A stretch of DNA of 51,136 bases from an uncultured archaeon (GTDB taxonomy: Archaea > Halobacteriota > Halobacteria > Halobacteriales > Haloferacaceae), in assembly GCA_937138675.1 (NCBI GenBank), contig CAKZPG010000047.1, positions 1-51,136 of the forward strand, in the 5' to 3' direction. Below, in pieces: positions 25,995-35,112 of this stretch (the stretch's first letter is position 1; each line of letters starts with the position of its first letter). The translations under genes and the position numbers were made by a program. Below the pieces are notes generated by a model that ran no database searches, was not told where the DNA came from, and worked only from the letters and a program-made list of their open reading frames with translations.

Positions 25995-26395
25995 TCTACC
26001 GCGTCGACGTCCGCGTCGTCGCACCGGTGAACCCCACGGAGGTGACAGAACGGGTCGCCGACGCCGTGCGCGAGGTCTTCCCCTCCGCGACCGTCCGGGA
26101 GGAGCCAGGCGAGATAATCGCCGAGGGCCACGACCTCGACCACCTCTCGACGCTCCTCCACGAGCAGTCTATCCTCGACACCGCGCGCCGGGAGTTCTTC
26201 CGGCGCGCCGGTGAGGACGGGTTCTCGTTCGCGCTGAAAAAGCAGGCCGCGAGCCGGGGCACCGTCAACTTCGTCGTCGGGACCCCGGACGAACTCGGAG
26301 ACGTGGCGGTCGACGTGACGGTCCACAAGCCGTCGGTGGCGGAGTATATCGACCACGTGGCGCCAGAGACGGTGGACGGCGAGCCGGTAGAGTAG
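25991..26395 (+). CDS. UPF0201 RNA-binding-like protein
   Basis: This 134-residue member of the archaeal UPF0201 family begins VIYRVDVRVVAPVNPTEVTE with a GTG at 25991, which overlaps the stop of the UPF0200 gene. The family fold resembles ribosomal protein L5, with a ferredoxin-like core. The sequence has the conserved DTARREFFRRAGEDGFSFAL and KQAASRGTVNFVV. Proposed RNA binding rests on structure, not on assays that I know of. The constant pairing with UPF0200 suggests a shared role. Confidence 0.85.
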   Translation: MIYRVDVRVVAPVNPTEVTERVADAVREVFPSATVREEPGEIIAEGHDLDHLSTLLHEQSILDTARREFFRRAGEDGFSFALKKQAASRGTVNFVVGTPDELGDVAVDVTVHKPSVAEYIDHVAPETVDGEPVE

Positions 26396-26400
26396 CGCCC

Positions 26401-27438
26401 TCAGACCCAGAGCAGAACGGCCAGCGTCGCGCCGATAAACACGATCTTCAGCGACGTGTTCAGCACGATGACCTTCGACCCGAAGCTCGGGCCCCAGACA
26501 CCGTACTGGAACGGAATAGACCGCTTGAACGTCGAGACACCGAGGCTCACGAGGCCGCCAACGAGCATCGTCGCCACGGCAGTTAGCGGCGTGAACGTCT
26601 CGCCCACAAGCGGTGCGACCGTCGCCGCCCCCGCCGTCGTGTCGAACGCGAACACGAGGACGACGGGCACGGCGGCGCTCGGCAGGCCAAGAAGCGCCTC
26701 CACGGGATCGGTGCCCGGCGGGAGGCCAAGGAGTGCCGCGAGCGGCTCGTTCGCCGCGGCGGCGAGCGCCTGGAGGTCAGTGGTGGCGACGGCCACCGCG
26801 ACAAGGGCGTAGACAACGGCGAGACGGGGGACGATCCGGCGGAGTTTCGGACGCGTACTCACCCACGCCGCGCGCGCCGCTGCCACGAGCGAGTCGGGGG
26901 AGTCGTCGTTCAGTGGGCCGCCGTCGGTTGCCGCATCCGGGTTGGGGGTGTCTGTCCGGTCCGCCGGTGACGAGAGCAGGAGCGCCCCGCCGACTAGTCC
27001 CGCGAGCGTGATGCCGAGCGCCACCAGCGCGCGCGAGCCGACGTACAGCAGGCCGACCTCCAGCCCGAGAATAGGGATCAGAACGGGCGCGTAGAAGGTG
27101 AAAATATGCTGGACGAACCCAAAAAATGTGTTTATTGTCACGGCGACTAGCGTCTGCCGGTCGGAGAGGTAGCCAGACTCCCGGAAATCCGCGAGCATCC
27201 CGTAGCCGGCCGTTGTCGAGGCCGCGGTCGTGAGGATGGCCGTCCCAGCCTCGTCGGGGAGGTTCGCGGGACCAGTCAGGTGGCGAGAGAGCCCGGCCAC
27301 CCGCTCAACGGCACCGAGTTCGACCGCAAGGTTCGCGAGGAACACACCGATAGCGACGAGGACGGAGATCCGGACGACCCGGATCCCGACGTCGGCGAGG
27401 AGTCCGAGGTCGAGCGCCCCTGCGACAGCGTACGTCAC
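26401..27438 (-). CDS. Nucleoside recognition (Gate) domain membrane protein
   Basis: The 345-residue protein has about nine hydrophobic segments and two Gate-type domains. It contains ILTTAASTTAGYGMLADFRE, INTFFGFVQHIFTFYAPVLI and, in the second half, TPLTAVATMLVGGLVSLGVS. A hydrophilic loop (about residues 165-195, rich in D and P) separates the halves. This matches archaeal members of the nucleoside-recognition family, whose transported or bound substrate is unproven. The start is a GTG at 27438. It is convergent with the UPF0200/UPF0201 pair, five bases from its end. Confidence 0.8.
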   Translation of the reverse strand: MTYAVAGALDLGLLADVGIRVVRISVLVAIGVFLANLAVELGAVERVAGLSRHLTGPANLPDEAGTAILTTAASTTAGYGMLADFRESGYLSDRQTLVAVTINTFFGFVQHIFTFYAPVLIPILGLEVGLLYVGSRALVALGITLAGLVGGALLLSSPADRTDTPNPDAATDGGPLNDDSPDSLVAAARAAWVSTRPKLRRIVPRLAVVYALVAVAVATTDLQALAAAANEPLAALLGLPPGTDPVEALLGLPSAAVPVVLVFAFDTTAGAATVAPLVGETFTPLTAVATMLVGGLVSLGVSTFKRSIPFQYGVWGPSFGSKVIVLNTSLKIVFIGATLAVLLWV

Positions 27439-27640
27439 AGGTGAGGGTCGGCCGCGACGCGCATATCCTCGTCGGTCCGTGTGGCGCTCCGCCTCGACGA
27501 CCCTATCAGACCCGGACTTGAGGGGGCGGGAAGCGCCAGCGGCGGCACCGACCGACCCCGGGTCCGTCTTGAGCCGCGGTTACGGACGGCGAGACCGGCG
27601 TGAGGGTGCTCTCGGGGGGTGAGAAGCGAAGCCACGGGAC

Positions 27641-28201
27641 TCACGCGAGGAGCCTGACCGCGAGAAAGAGGACCACGACCCCAAGTACGTCACAGGTGTT
27701 GGTGACGACGGGCACCACCACGTCGTCGGGATCGAGTTCGAGGCGGTAGGCTGCGTAGGTGGCGACGAGGGCGACGAAAACGGCGAGAACGGCGAGTGCA
27801 AGTCCTGCCCCGATGGCGACCCGCAGGACCGCGGGGAGCGACAGGCGCGCGCCACCGGTCAGTTCGGTCAGGGCCCACGCACCCGCGCCGACGACGGGAA
27901 AGACGGTTGCGGCGAGGGCAAGGGTCGCGAGGGCGTTGCCGGCGAGTACCTCGCTCTCGGGGGAGAACGAGATGAGTCCGAGGTGGAGCGCAGTCGAGAG
28001 CCGCGAGGCGAGCACACTCCCGAGATTGCCCGCCGTGCCGATGGTTACTGGCACGAGCACGAGCAGCGAGGGCGAGCGCAGGAGTGTCGACTGGAACCCG
28101 CCCAGCACGAGGCCACTCCCCACCTCGACGAGCGTCAGGACGAGAAGTACCGGCAGGGTGGCGCGGGTGATGGCCCGGATGGTCCAGTCCGTGGTCGCCA
28201 C
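27641..28201 (-). CDS. MgtE-type divalent cation transporter, half-size unit 2
   Basis: This 186-residue protein has five helices of the MgtE membrane domain, with VTIGTAGNLGSVLASRLSTA (the GNxGxxxxSR core) and DDVVVPVVTNTCDVLG. MgtE channels carry Mg2+. Bacterial forms have cytoplasmic N and CBS domains; these archaeal forms consist of the membrane domain alone. The GTG start at 28201 lies three bases after the stop of the sister gene, so the two halves should be made in equal amounts and may form a heterodimer. Confidence 0.82.
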   Translation of the reverse strand: MATTDWTIRAITRATLPVLLVLTLVEVGSGLVLGGFQSTLLRSPSLLVLVPVTIGTAGNLGSVLASRLSTALHLGLISFSPESEVLAGNALATLALAATVFPVVGAGAWALTELTGGARLSLPAVLRVAIGAGLALAVLAVFVALVATYAAYRLELDPDDVVVPVVTNTCDVLGVVVLFLAVRLLA

Positions 28202-28204
28202 CGG

Positions 28205-28798
28205 TCACGCCCCCCCGAGCAACCCGACTGCAGTCGTCAGCCGCACGGCGACGAGCAGGAAGAGCAGGCCGAACACGTCGCCGGTGGTTGTCACGAGCGG
28301 TCCGACCAGCGTGTCCGGGTCGTAGCCGCGGCGGTAGCCCGCGAGTACCGCAGTGACGATGACGACCGTGAGCGTCAGGCCCGAGAGGGTGCCCGCGACG
28401 AGCGCGAGAACGACGAGCCCCGGGAGCGGCGCCGGCGCGGCGAGTGCGGGTAGGACCGAGAGCGAGACAAAGACGGCGAGTGCGGCGAAGGCGCTCGCGA
28501 GCAACCCGTTCGCGAGCGCGGCGGCACAGGCCTGCACTAGTCGGTCGTCGACCGTGTCGAGACGCGGCGTGATCATCCCCTGGTGGAGCGCAGTGGCAAC
28601 CCGCGCGCCGAGCGAGGAGTAGACGTTCCCGCGGGTCGCAAGCAGTGCCGGAACGAGAACGAGCAGTCCGGGGATATCAGCGAGCGCGCCGCGCATCCCA
28701 CCGAGGACGACGCCCGCTATCAGGCCGCCGACGAGGCTGGCAGAGAGGGCGGGAAGCGCCTCGCGGTACGCGTCCCGCGCGACCCGCCCGGGTCTCAT
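28205..28798 (-). CDS. MgtE-type divalent cation transporter, half-size unit 1
   Basis: This 197-residue membrane protein has the pore motif LLVLVPALLATRGNVYSSLG, then ARVATALHQGMITPRLD and DPDTLVGPLVTTTGDVFGLL. It is the partner of the following gene, three bases downstream. Both carry the conserved N...R and TTTGD/TNTCD signatures that line the ion path in MgtE. Magnesium is the likely ion; cobalt or another divalent metal is possible. I see no regulatory CBS domain. Confidence 0.82.
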   Translation of the reverse strand: MRPGRVARDAYREALPALSASLVGGLIAGVVLGGMRGALADIPGLLVLVPALLATRGNVYSSLGARVATALHQGMITPRLDTVDDRLVQACAAALANGLLASAFAALAVFVSLSVLPALAAPAPLPGLVVLALVAGTLSGLTLTVVIVTAVLAGYRRGYDPDTLVGPLVTTTGDVFGLLFLLVAVRLTTAVGLLGGA

Positions 28799-28837
28799 AG
28801 CCGAGAGAGCCGCCGCCAGCGGGGTAAACGCGTCGCT

Positions 28838-30049
28838 TCAGCCCGTCACCCCGAGGACGACTGCCACAGCCGCCGCCACCGCGACCGCGACCCCGAGCGC
28901 CCCGAACGCAACCTGGAACGTCGCGACATCGGAGAGATAGCCCACTGTCGCCGGCGCCGCAGCCGCCGCGGCCAGCATCACCGTCCGCACGATGCCCAGA
29001 GTTCCCCCGGCCACGTCGTCAGGAATGACCGACATAAAGTAGCTGTCCCGAACTGGCCGGAAGCCGTGGAGGCCGACGCCGAGGCCGAGGACGGCGACCC
29101 CGAGCGCGAGCGTCCCCGTGGTGAGGAGGAGCGCGACGAGACCAGCCAGTGCCAGCGTGAGCAGCGCCGCAATAATCCGAAGCGGCCCGACCCGGTCCGC
29201 AACCCCACCGGTGAACGGCTGGACGGCGCTGACGGCGAAGAACAGCGAGAAGAGGAGACTCGCCGTCTCCGTCGGCAGGCCGGCGCCGTCGCTCAGATAG
29301 AGCGGGAGAAATGAGACGAGGCCGTTGATCGTGAACGCGGTGAGGACGGCGAGAACGGAGAAGGCCGCGAACCGCGGCGCCCTGAACGCCACGAGATAGT
29401 CGGCTGCGCCCGTGTCGTCGGCTCCGTCGGCGCGTCCGTCGGTCGTCCCAGGCGCCCGCCCTGGCACCCGGCGGCGGAAGGCAGCGCCCAGCGCCAGTGC
29501 CCCGACCGCGCCGATAAGAAAGAGCAGGCGCCAGTCAACCGCCGCCGCGAGGACCACCGCCACGAGCGCCGGCCCGATAACGCCCGCAGACTCTCCGACA
29601 GTGTCCATCACTCCGAGAGCGCCACCCGTGCGGTCCGTGTAGACCATAGAGAGCAGGGTTATCGCGACCGTCTTGTGCGCTCCCGTCCCGACACCGATCA
29701 GCACGACAGCGCCCACGAGGACACCGAATTCCGGCGCGAGAAAGAGCAGCCCCGCGCCAGCCGCGGCCACGACCGCGCCGCCGGTTATCACTGTCACCGT
29801 CCCGACCCGGTCAGCGAGCGCGCCGGAAGGGAACTGCATCGCGGCGTAGCCAACGAGCAGGCCGGTGAACACCAGTCCAAGCTGGGTGTTCGAGACGGCG
29901 TAGACGTCGCGGAACGTCGGAAAAAGTGGGGGCAGGACGTACCGGAGGAACTTCGCGAGAAACCACAGCCCGGCGGTGAGCGCGAGAACGTCGAGATGAC
30001 CCAGCCGCTCACGGAGAGTGGCCAGCCGCAGGGTGGAGAGCGCCGACAC
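28838..30049 (-). CDS. Major facilitator superfamily transporter
   Basis: The 403-residue protein has twelve hydrophobic segments with a central acidic loop (about residues 195-220). The motif-A region is GLLVGYAAMQFPSGALADRV in the N half and PFTGGVADRVGPLRI in the C half. It resembles haloarchaeal MFS carriers of unknown specificity. The GTG start at 30049 is nine bases downstream of the SRP54 stop, so it is probably cotranscribed with SRP54 although not functionally tied to it. Confidence 0.8.
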   Translation of the reverse strand: MSALSTLRLATLRERLGHLDVLALTAGLWFLAKFLRYVLPPLFPTFRDVYAVSNTQLGLVFTGLLVGYAAMQFPSGALADRVGTVTVITGGAVVAAAGAGLLFLAPEFGVLVGAVVLIGVGTGAHKTVAITLLSMVYTDRTGGALGVMDTVGESAGVIGPALVAVVLAAAVDWRLLFLIGAVGALALGAAFRRRVPGRAPGTTDGRADGADDTGAADYLVAFRAPRFAAFSVLAVLTAFTINGLVSFLPLYLSDGAGLPTETASLLFSLFFAVSAVQPFTGGVADRVGPLRIIAALLTLALAGLVALLLTTGTLALGVAVLGLGVGLHGFRPVRDSYFMSVIPDDVAGGTLGIVRTVMLAAAAAAPATVGYLSDVATFQVAFGALGVAVAVAAAVAVVLGVTG

Positions 30050-30058
30050 GCGCTCAGC

Positions 30059-31444
30059 TCACCCGAACGGGCCGCCGCCCATGCCACCCATACCGCCGCC
30101 CTGGTCGCCCATCTTGCGCATCATCCGTTGGAGATCGCCGTCGCCCATCCCTTGGAACTGCTTCAGAGTGCGCTCCATCATCCGGTGCTGTTCGAGCAGT
30201 TCGCGCACCACCTCCTCGTCAACGCCGGCACCGCGGGCGACCCGGACGGTGCGTTCTTTCCCGACCACGCGGGGGTTCTCCAACTCCTCGTCGGTCATTG
30301 AGTCCATCACTACCTCGAACGTGCGCAGGCGGTCCTGGGTCACGTCCATCGCATCGTCGGGCAACTGGTCCATCAGCCCGCCGCCCAGTCCGGGGATCAT
30401 GTCCATCACCTGGTCGAGCGGACCCATCCGGTCCATTGCTTGCATCTGCTTGCGCATGTCCCGGAGCGTGAACTGCCCCTCCAGCATATCCTCGGGGTCC
30501 CAGTCATCCTCCTCGGCCTCCGTTTCGGCCACCGCGCGCTCGACACGCTCCGAGAGCTGTTTCAGGTCCCCCATCCCGAGCAGCCGGGAGACGAAGCCGC
30601 TGGGCTCGAACCGCTCGACATCCTGAACGGTCTCGCCGGTGCCGAGAAACGCGATGGAGGAGTCCGTCTCGTTCACGGCCGTGAGCGCTCCGCCGCCTTT
30701 CGCCGTGCCGTCGAGTTTGGTGACAACGACGCCGCCGATGCCGATCGAGTCGTCGAACTGCCGGGCCTGGTCACGCGCACCCTGCCCGATAGCGGCGTCG
30801 AGGACCAGCAGCGACTGGTCGGGGGTCACGGCCCGCTCTATCTCCTCTATCTCGTCGATCAGGTCATCCTCCAGCGCGTGCCGGCCGGCGGTGTCGACGA
30901 TGTGGACCTCGGCATCCTCCGTCGCCTCGAAACCCTCCCGGGCGATCTCGACGGGGTCGTCCCCGTCGGGGTCGCCGTAGAACTCTACCTCCGCGCGCTC
31001 GCACATCTGCTTCGCCTGGTCGTACGCGCCAGGGCGGAAGGTGTCGGTCTGGATCACTGCGGGCCGGAGACCCTTCTTCGAGAACCACCACGCCATCTTC
31101 GCCGCCGTCGTCGTCTTGCCCGACCCCTGGAGGCCCGCGAGCAGGATCGTTTGCGGTTCGAGGGGGATCTCGGTCGACTCGCCGATGAGGCCGACCATCT
31201 CTTCGTAGACGATCCGCAGGACGTGGTCGCGCGCGCTCGTCCCCCCCGGAGGTTCTTCCTTGAGGGCGCGCTGCTCGATCGAATCCGAGAGTTCGGAGAC
31301 GAGGTCGACGGCCACGTCGGCCTGCAGAAGCGACCGCTGGATCTCTCGGACGACGTTTTTAACATCCTCCTCAGAGATGCGAGACTTCCCTCGTAGGTCG
31401 TTGAGGGTCCCCCGCAGAGAGCTCCCGAGGTCGTCGAGTACCAT
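30059..31444 (-). CDS. srp54: Signal recognition particle 54 kDa protein
   Basis: SRP54 binds signal sequences and SRP RNA and docks with FtsY at the membrane. The 461-residue protein has the N domain, the GTPase G domain ([20 protein letters not shown] near residue 100, [17 protein letters not shown]) and a methionine-rich M domain from about residue 325 ([20 protein letters not shown]), ending in a GGMGGM tail. The ATG at 31444 lies 27 bases after a TATA-like element. ftsY is upstream on the same strand across a 236-base gap. Confidence 0.95.
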   Translation of the reverse strand: MVLDDLGSSLRGTLNDLRGKSRISEEDVKNVVREIQRSLLQADVAVDLVSELSDSIEQRALKEEPPGGTSARDHVLRIVYEEMVGLIGESTEIPLEPQTILLAGLQGSGKTTTAAKMAWWFSKKGLRPAVIQTDTFRPGAYDQAKQMCERAEVEFYGDPDGDDPVEIAREGFEATEDAEVHIVDTAGRHALEDDLIDEIEEIERAVTPDQSLLVLDAAIGQGARDQARQFDDSIGIGGVVVTKLDGTAKGGGALTAVNETDSSIAFLGTGETVQDVERFEPSGFVSRLLGMGDLKQLSERVERAVAETEAEEDDWDPEDMLEGQFTLRDMRKQMQAMDRMGPLDQVMDMIPGLGGGLMDQLPDDAMDVTQDRLRTFEVVMDSMTDEELENPRVVGKERTVRVARGAGVDEEVVRELLEQHRMMERTLKQFQGMGDGDLQRMMRKMGDQGGGMGGMGGGPFG

Positions 31445-31468
31445 ACTCTGTTTTCGCCGGCGACTGCG

Positions 31469-31474
31469 TAAATG
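31469..31474 (-). promoter_or_regulatory. Putative TATA box of srp54
   Basis: ATTTAC on the minus strand lies 25-30 bases before the ATG at 31444. This gives srp54 its own promoter, separate from the ribosomal-protein/ftsY cluster. Confidence 0.45.
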
Positions 31475-31665
31475 CTTGTCCTATCGGGCGGTGACGAACA
31501 CGTCGTTGGGGGGAGGGGGGCAGCTGTCTTGACCGCACGAACGGCGCTCATTGTCTGCGCATACAGTCGGAGACCGTCCCCGATCCCGCTCGCGAAAAAG
31601 AGTGCGTCGCCGGCCGAACAGCCGGCGGCCCGGATGATATGATCGTGGTCGGTGTCCGGAGAACA

Positions 31666-31680
31666 GCCCGATAAGCGGGC
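31666..31680 (-). terminator. Hairpin directly after ftsY
   Basis: GCCCG and CGGGC flank a five-base ATAAG loop, starting one base after the ftsY stop. There is no long T run, so its role as a terminator is tentative. A second, larger inverted repeat (GCCGGC twice) follows about 40 bases further on the minus strand. Confidence 0.35.
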
Positions 31681-32748
31681 CTACTCCTCGCCGAGCAGGT
31701 CCGCGATCAGTTCTTCGGGGGCGAACGTCCGCAGGTCGTCGTACTCCTGTCCTGTTCCGAGAAAGAGGACGGGCTTGCCGGTCACCTGCGCGATGGAGAT
31801 GGCCGCGCCACCCTGCGAGTCGGCGTCGGCCTTCGTCAGCACCACGCCGTCGAACGCCGCGGCATCGTTGAACTCCTCGGCCCGGCGCACCGCATCCTGT
31901 CCCGCCACGGCCTCGTCGACGAACAGCGTCATGTCTGGGTCGACGACGCGGTTGAGCTTTGCCAACTGCTCCATCAGGTCGTTCGAGGTGTGGAGCCGGC
32001 CGGCGGTGTCGCCAAGCACCACGTCGATATCGTTCGCCTCCGCGTACTCAACGGCGTCGTAGACGACCGCGGCGGGGTCGCCGCCTTGGTCGTGCGCGAT
32101 GAGCTTCGTGCCCAGCACGTCTGCGTGTTCTTTGATCTGTTCGTTCGCGCCGGCGCGGTAGGTGTCGCCGTTTGCCAGCACCGTCGAGAGCCCGCGGTTC
32201 TCGAAGTATCGCGCGAGCTTCGCGATGGTTGTCGTCTTGCCAACACCGTTGACGCCCGTGAAGACGATGGTGACCGGGTGCTCCGTCTCGGCGACCCGCT
32301 CGTCGAAGTCGAACTGCCCGACCGAGATGACCTCGACGAGCGCCTGCTGCAGGGCCTCGCGGACGAGGCCGGCGGTGGTGTCGACTTGCTTTCGCGTCTC
32401 GCCGACGAGTTCGTCCCGAACCCGGTCGAGGATGGCCTCCGCGACATTCATCTCGACGTCGCTTTCGACAAGCGCCATCTCGAGGTCCCAGAGCGACTCT
32501 TCGAGGTCCGAATCCTCGATAACGACCTGCCCTGTCGCGTACGCCTTCGCACTGGTGAGCCAGCCGGAGCCGTCGTTGTCACTCGCGTCCGTGGCCTCGC
32601 TCTCACCGGCGCTTGCGCCCTCGGCTGCCGGCGTGGGCCGGTCGTTTAACTCCGACTCCGACTCCGTCTCGGCTTCGGCTTTTTCTTCGGCAACGGCTTC
32701 GGCGTCCTTGCGGAACGAGTCGAGCTTGTCTTTCAGTCCGTCGAACAC
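31681..32748 (-). CDS. ftsY: SRP receptor FtsY
   Basis: FtsY is the membrane-associated SRP receptor GTPase. The 355-residue protein has an acidic, disordered N-terminal 70 residues (runs of E, S and D), an NG core with VFTGVNGVGKTTTIAKLARY (near residue 165), DTYRAGANEQIKEHADVLG, LGDTAGRLHT and TKADADSQGGAAISIA. A GTG start at 32748 gives MFDGLKDKLDSFRKD. It follows pfdA by four bases, placing a protein-folding factor and a targeting factor in one transcript. Confidence 0.95.
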   Translation of the reverse strand: MFDGLKDKLDSFRKDAEAVAEEKAEAETESESELNDRPTPAAEGASAGESEATDASDNDGSGWLTSAKAYATGQVVIEDSDLEESLWDLEMALVESDVEMNVAEAILDRVRDELVGETRKQVDTTAGLVREALQQALVEVISVGQFDFDERVAETEHPVTIVFTGVNGVGKTTTIAKLARYFENRGLSTVLANGDTYRAGANEQIKEHADVLGTKLIAHDQGGDPAAVVYDAVEYAEANDIDVVLGDTAGRLHTSNDLMEQLAKLNRVVDPDMTLFVDEAVAGQDAVRRAEEFNDAAAFDGVVLTKADADSQGGAAISIAQVTGKPVLFLGTGQEYDDLRTFAPEELIADLLGEE

Positions 32749-32752
32749 GGCC

Positions 32753-33223
32753 CTACTCGTCGCCCTGCTGTTGCTGCTGGAGCTGCTGCATCTGCTGTTG
32801 CTGCATCTGCTGTTGGAGCTGCTGGGCCTGCGACTCCAACTCCCCGCGTTCTTCCTCCAGGTCCGTGGCCTCGTCTTGGAGGCTGTCGATTTGGTCGTCG
32901 ATGCGCTCTTTCTTTCGCTCCAGCGTCTCCGTCGCGTCGTCCTGATTCTGCTCTGCGGCGTAGCCGCCGCCGACGGTGACTATCACCTCATCGATATCTT
33001 CGACGGCCGCGCGGACGTACGTTCCCCCGCCGAGCGGCATCTGTACAGTCGTGCTGGTGTCGAGGTTGTCAAGCGCGTCGGCCGCGTCGTCGATGTCGCG
33101 TTGCTCCTGACGGAGCAACTCGATCTCGGCCTTGACCTCCTCAACCTCCTCCTCGATGGCCTCAATAGCCTGCGTGATCTGTTGGAGCTGCTGGCGTCCC
33201 TGCCCGCCGCCACCCGCACTCAT
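32753..33223 (-). CDS. pfdA: Prefoldin subunit alpha
   Basis: Prefoldin holds unfolded chains and hands them to the thermosome. The 156-residue protein has two long coiled coils (about residues 8-50 and 95-150) joined by beta hairpins with VQMPLGGGTYVRAAVED and VIVTVGGGYAAEQ. The C-terminus is unusually rich in glutamine, with repeated MQQQQ. The ATG overlaps the L18a stop in an ATGA. It is followed four bases later by ftsY. Confidence 0.92.
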   Translation of the reverse strand: MSAGGGGQGRQQLQQITQAIEAIEEEVEEVKAEIELLRQEQRDIDDAADALDNLDTSTTVQMPLGGGTYVRAAVEDIDEVIVTVGGGYAAEQNQDDATETLERKKERIDDQIDSLQDEATDLEEERGELESQAQQLQQQMQQQQMQQLQQQQQGDE

Positions 33224-33405
33224 GCTACGGCCTCCTCGGACTCTGGCTCGTTGAGGTCGATCTGCGTCCGTCGGAGCCCGTGTTCGCTCCCGAGTCGGGA
33301 GTAGACGTATTCGAGCGCCACGTTCGCGTTCGGGGCCTCAACAGTCTTGACGAACGACTGGTGTCCGTCACGGGCCTGATAGCGACCGCTAACTCTGAAC
33401 TTCAT
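33220..33405 (-). CDS. rpl18a: Large-subunit ribosomal protein eL18a (L18Ae/LX)
   Basis: The 61-residue protein MKFRVSGRYQARDGHQSFVK, then TVEAPNANVALEYVYSRLGS and EHGLRRTQID, is the short archaeal eL20/L18a protein. The ATG at 33405 is the family start; the open frame upstream is not protein-like. Its TGA overlaps the pfdA ATG. A T-rich stretch (CTTTTTGC) about 30 bases upstream could be its own promoter, because 213 bases without a gene separate it from tif6. Confidence 0.9.
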   Translation of the reverse strand: MKFRVSGRYQARDGHQSFVKTVEAPNANVALEYVYSRLGSEHGLRRTQIDLNEPESEEAVA

Positions 33406-33618
33406 ACTTGCTGTTGGGCGAGCGGCGGCAAAAAGTCCTGCTATGGGGGGACGAGCGGCAGGTGGCGGCGGCCGGAGATACTCGTCACTGGACAAACCGC
33501 CCGAATGCGTAGACGGACCACCCGACCAACGCCGGGTCACGGCAGCGCTCGTCGGCTGTATCATCAGGGATGCGGGCTCCGCCGCCCCCGTCGCGGGCGA
33601 GACGGTCCGGGCGTCGTG

Positions 33619-34287
33619 CTACGCCTCGACGTAACCCAGGGCGTCTTCGATGCGGCCGAGTTCGGGGCCCGTCGTGTCGCCTCCGACGACGTAGCCTGCG
33701 GCCGTCGCGATCAGACCGGACCCGACGAGCGGCGCGCCGTAGTTGATTGTCCCGACGTCGGCGGGGACGTCGAGCAGATCTTCTAACGCCTCCAGCTCCG
33801 GTTCGCGCGATTTTGGGTGACAGAGAACCCCGCGGTCGGTTGCAACGGCGGCGGTGCCGACGGTCCGGACGTCGGCAAGATCACCGCGTTCGACGGGGAC
33901 ATCGAGCGCCTCGCCGACGACGGCGACCGCCTCGTCGGTCAGGTCGGGGTGGACGTACGCGCCGTAGTCGTTCGCGAGGACTACGTTCCCGGCGGCGTTG
34001 ACACGGCCTGGTAGGCGGTGAACTGTTCGGTCGGTCACCTCGGCGATCAGGTCGACCTCATCGTCAGTCGCGCGCCCGGAGAGGACGAAGCCGTTCTCGT
34101 TGCCGGTCACGAGCGCACCGACGGTCGACGAGCCGCCGACGGTGGTGGAGACGGGCGTCGCAGCGAGTTCGTCCGCCAGTCCGGAGACAACGTCGTCGTC
34201 GGCGTCTGGCCGGACGAGCAAGTGGTCGTCGGTCGCACTGGCGAAGACACCGACGTACGGCGAGCCGGCGAACGAGGTGCGGTACAC
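33619..34287 (-). CDS. tif6: Translation initiation factor aIF-6
   Basis: aIF6 binds the large ribosomal subunit and prevents early joining with the small subunit. The 222-residue protein has the pseudo-fivefold repeat of the family: [60 protein letters not shown] and [20 protein letters not shown]. The GTG at 34287 ([15 protein letters not shown]) lies four bases after the L31e stop, as expected in this conserved operon. Confidence 0.93.
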   Translation of the reverse strand: MYRTSFAGSPYVGVFASATDDHLLVRPDADDDVVSGLADELAATPVSTTVGGSSTVGALVTGNENGFVLSGRATDDEVDLIAEVTDRTVHRLPGRVNAAGNVVLANDYGAYVHPDLTDEAVAVVGEALDVPVERGDLADVRTVGTAAVATDRGVLCHPKSREPELEALEDLLDVPADVGTINYGAPLVGSGLIATAAGYVVGGDTTGPELGRIEDALGYVEA

Positions 34288-34291
34288 GCGG

Positions 34292-34570
34292 TCAGTCGGC
34301 GGGCTCGGCCTCGACGACGGCCTTCCCGTCCTCGACGAACCGAGCGGCACGGACCCGGAGACGGCTCGGGGGCTTGCTGCGCCCGCGCGCCCACACTGTC
34401 TCGTTGAGCGAGGGGTCAAGCCGAACTGCCGACTGCTTGACGTCGAAATGACGCGCGAGATGCTCGCGGATGAGCGTCATCGCCGCGTCGGCGCGCTTTC
34501 CGCTGGGCTTCGTCTTCGCCTTACCGAGCGGGACAGTTACGACCCGCTCGTCGAAGTCGCTCGCACTCAT
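34292..34570 (-). CDS. rpl31e: Large-subunit ribosomal protein eL31
   Basis: The 92-residue protein begins [20 protein letters not shown] and continues with [20 protein letters not shown] and an [20 protein letters not shown] segment, the standard eL31 core. The ATG at 34570 is next to the L39e stop. The C-terminus is acidic, as in other haloarchaea. Confidence 0.95.
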   Translation of the reverse strand: MSASDFDERVVTVPLGKAKTKPSGKRADAAMTLIREHLARHFDVKQSAVRLDPSLNETVWARGRSKPPSRLRVRAARFVEDGKAVVEAEPAD

Positions 34571-34723
34571 CTACTCGTCCGTGTCCGACTGGCGCCAGTG
34601 ACGTCGCTTCGGGTTGCGCTGGACCTCCATATTCGTCTTCATCATCACCCACGCCGGGACACGGCTGTTCTGGCGCTCCAGCTTCGCCAGCCGCTTCTTC
34701 TTGGCCTTCGACTTCTTACCCAT
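34571..34723 (-). CDS. rpl39e: Large-subunit ribosomal protein eL39
   Basis: A 50-codon gene reads [20 protein letters not shown], then [20 protein letters not shown] and [10 protein letters not shown]. This is the highly conserved basic eL39 protein that lines the exit tunnel. It heads the operon rpl39e-rpl31e-tif6, and its stop codon abuts the rpl31e start. A TATA box lies about 29 bases upstream of the ATG at 34723. Confidence 0.95.
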   Translation of the reverse strand: MGKKSKAKKKRLAKLERQNSRVPAWVMMKTNMEVQRNPKRRHWRQSDTDE

Positions 34724-34748
34724 AGTGGCCTAGAATTTTCCTGCGCGA

Positions 34749-34755
34749 CATATAG
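34749..34755 (-). promoter_or_regulatory. TATA box of the rpl39e operon
   Basis: CTATATG on the minus strand is centred about 29 bases before the rpl39e ATG, in GC-rich surroundings. It is a good box A for the ribosomal-protein operon. Confidence 0.55.
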
Positions 34756-34794
34756 ACCTGTCCTTCCGGCGCTGACGCCGCCGGCCGACCCGTG

Positions 34795-35112
34795 CTACCG
34801 CGCTTTGTACGGCGCCGCCAGCGCGCGTAGGCGCTTGATTCGCTCCGCGATCGGTGGGTGGGTGTCGAACGGCCACGCTCGTTCGTCCGCCGACTCGGGC
34901 GAGGGCAAGACACCGAGCGCCGCAACTGCCTCGGACCAGTCGCCATCGTTCGACCGTGGGCCGGCGGCCGGCGACTCGCATCCCGAAAGCGTCGCTAGCG
35001 CCGACGCGACCGCGGCCGGGTCGCCCGTCAGTCGCACCGCTGTCTCGTCGGCTGCCCGCTCCCGATCGACAACGAAGACGGCCGCGCCGCAACTGTCGCG
35101 CGCGTCGCTCAC
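34795..35112 (-). pseudogene. C-terminal fragment of an M48 (HtpX-like) metalloprotease
   Basis: Residues VFVVDRERAADETAVRLTGD, PAAVASALATL and, near the end, PFDTHPPIAERIKRLRAL match the C-terminal third of HtpX-type M48 proteases, including the ERAAD segment that carries the third zinc ligand. The HExxH helix and membrane segments are missing. The frame runs straight out of the thpR remnant upstream (GTG at 35112 is the first possible start), so the two genes seem to have been joined by a deletion. Such a fragment cannot be an active protease. Confidence 0.6.
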
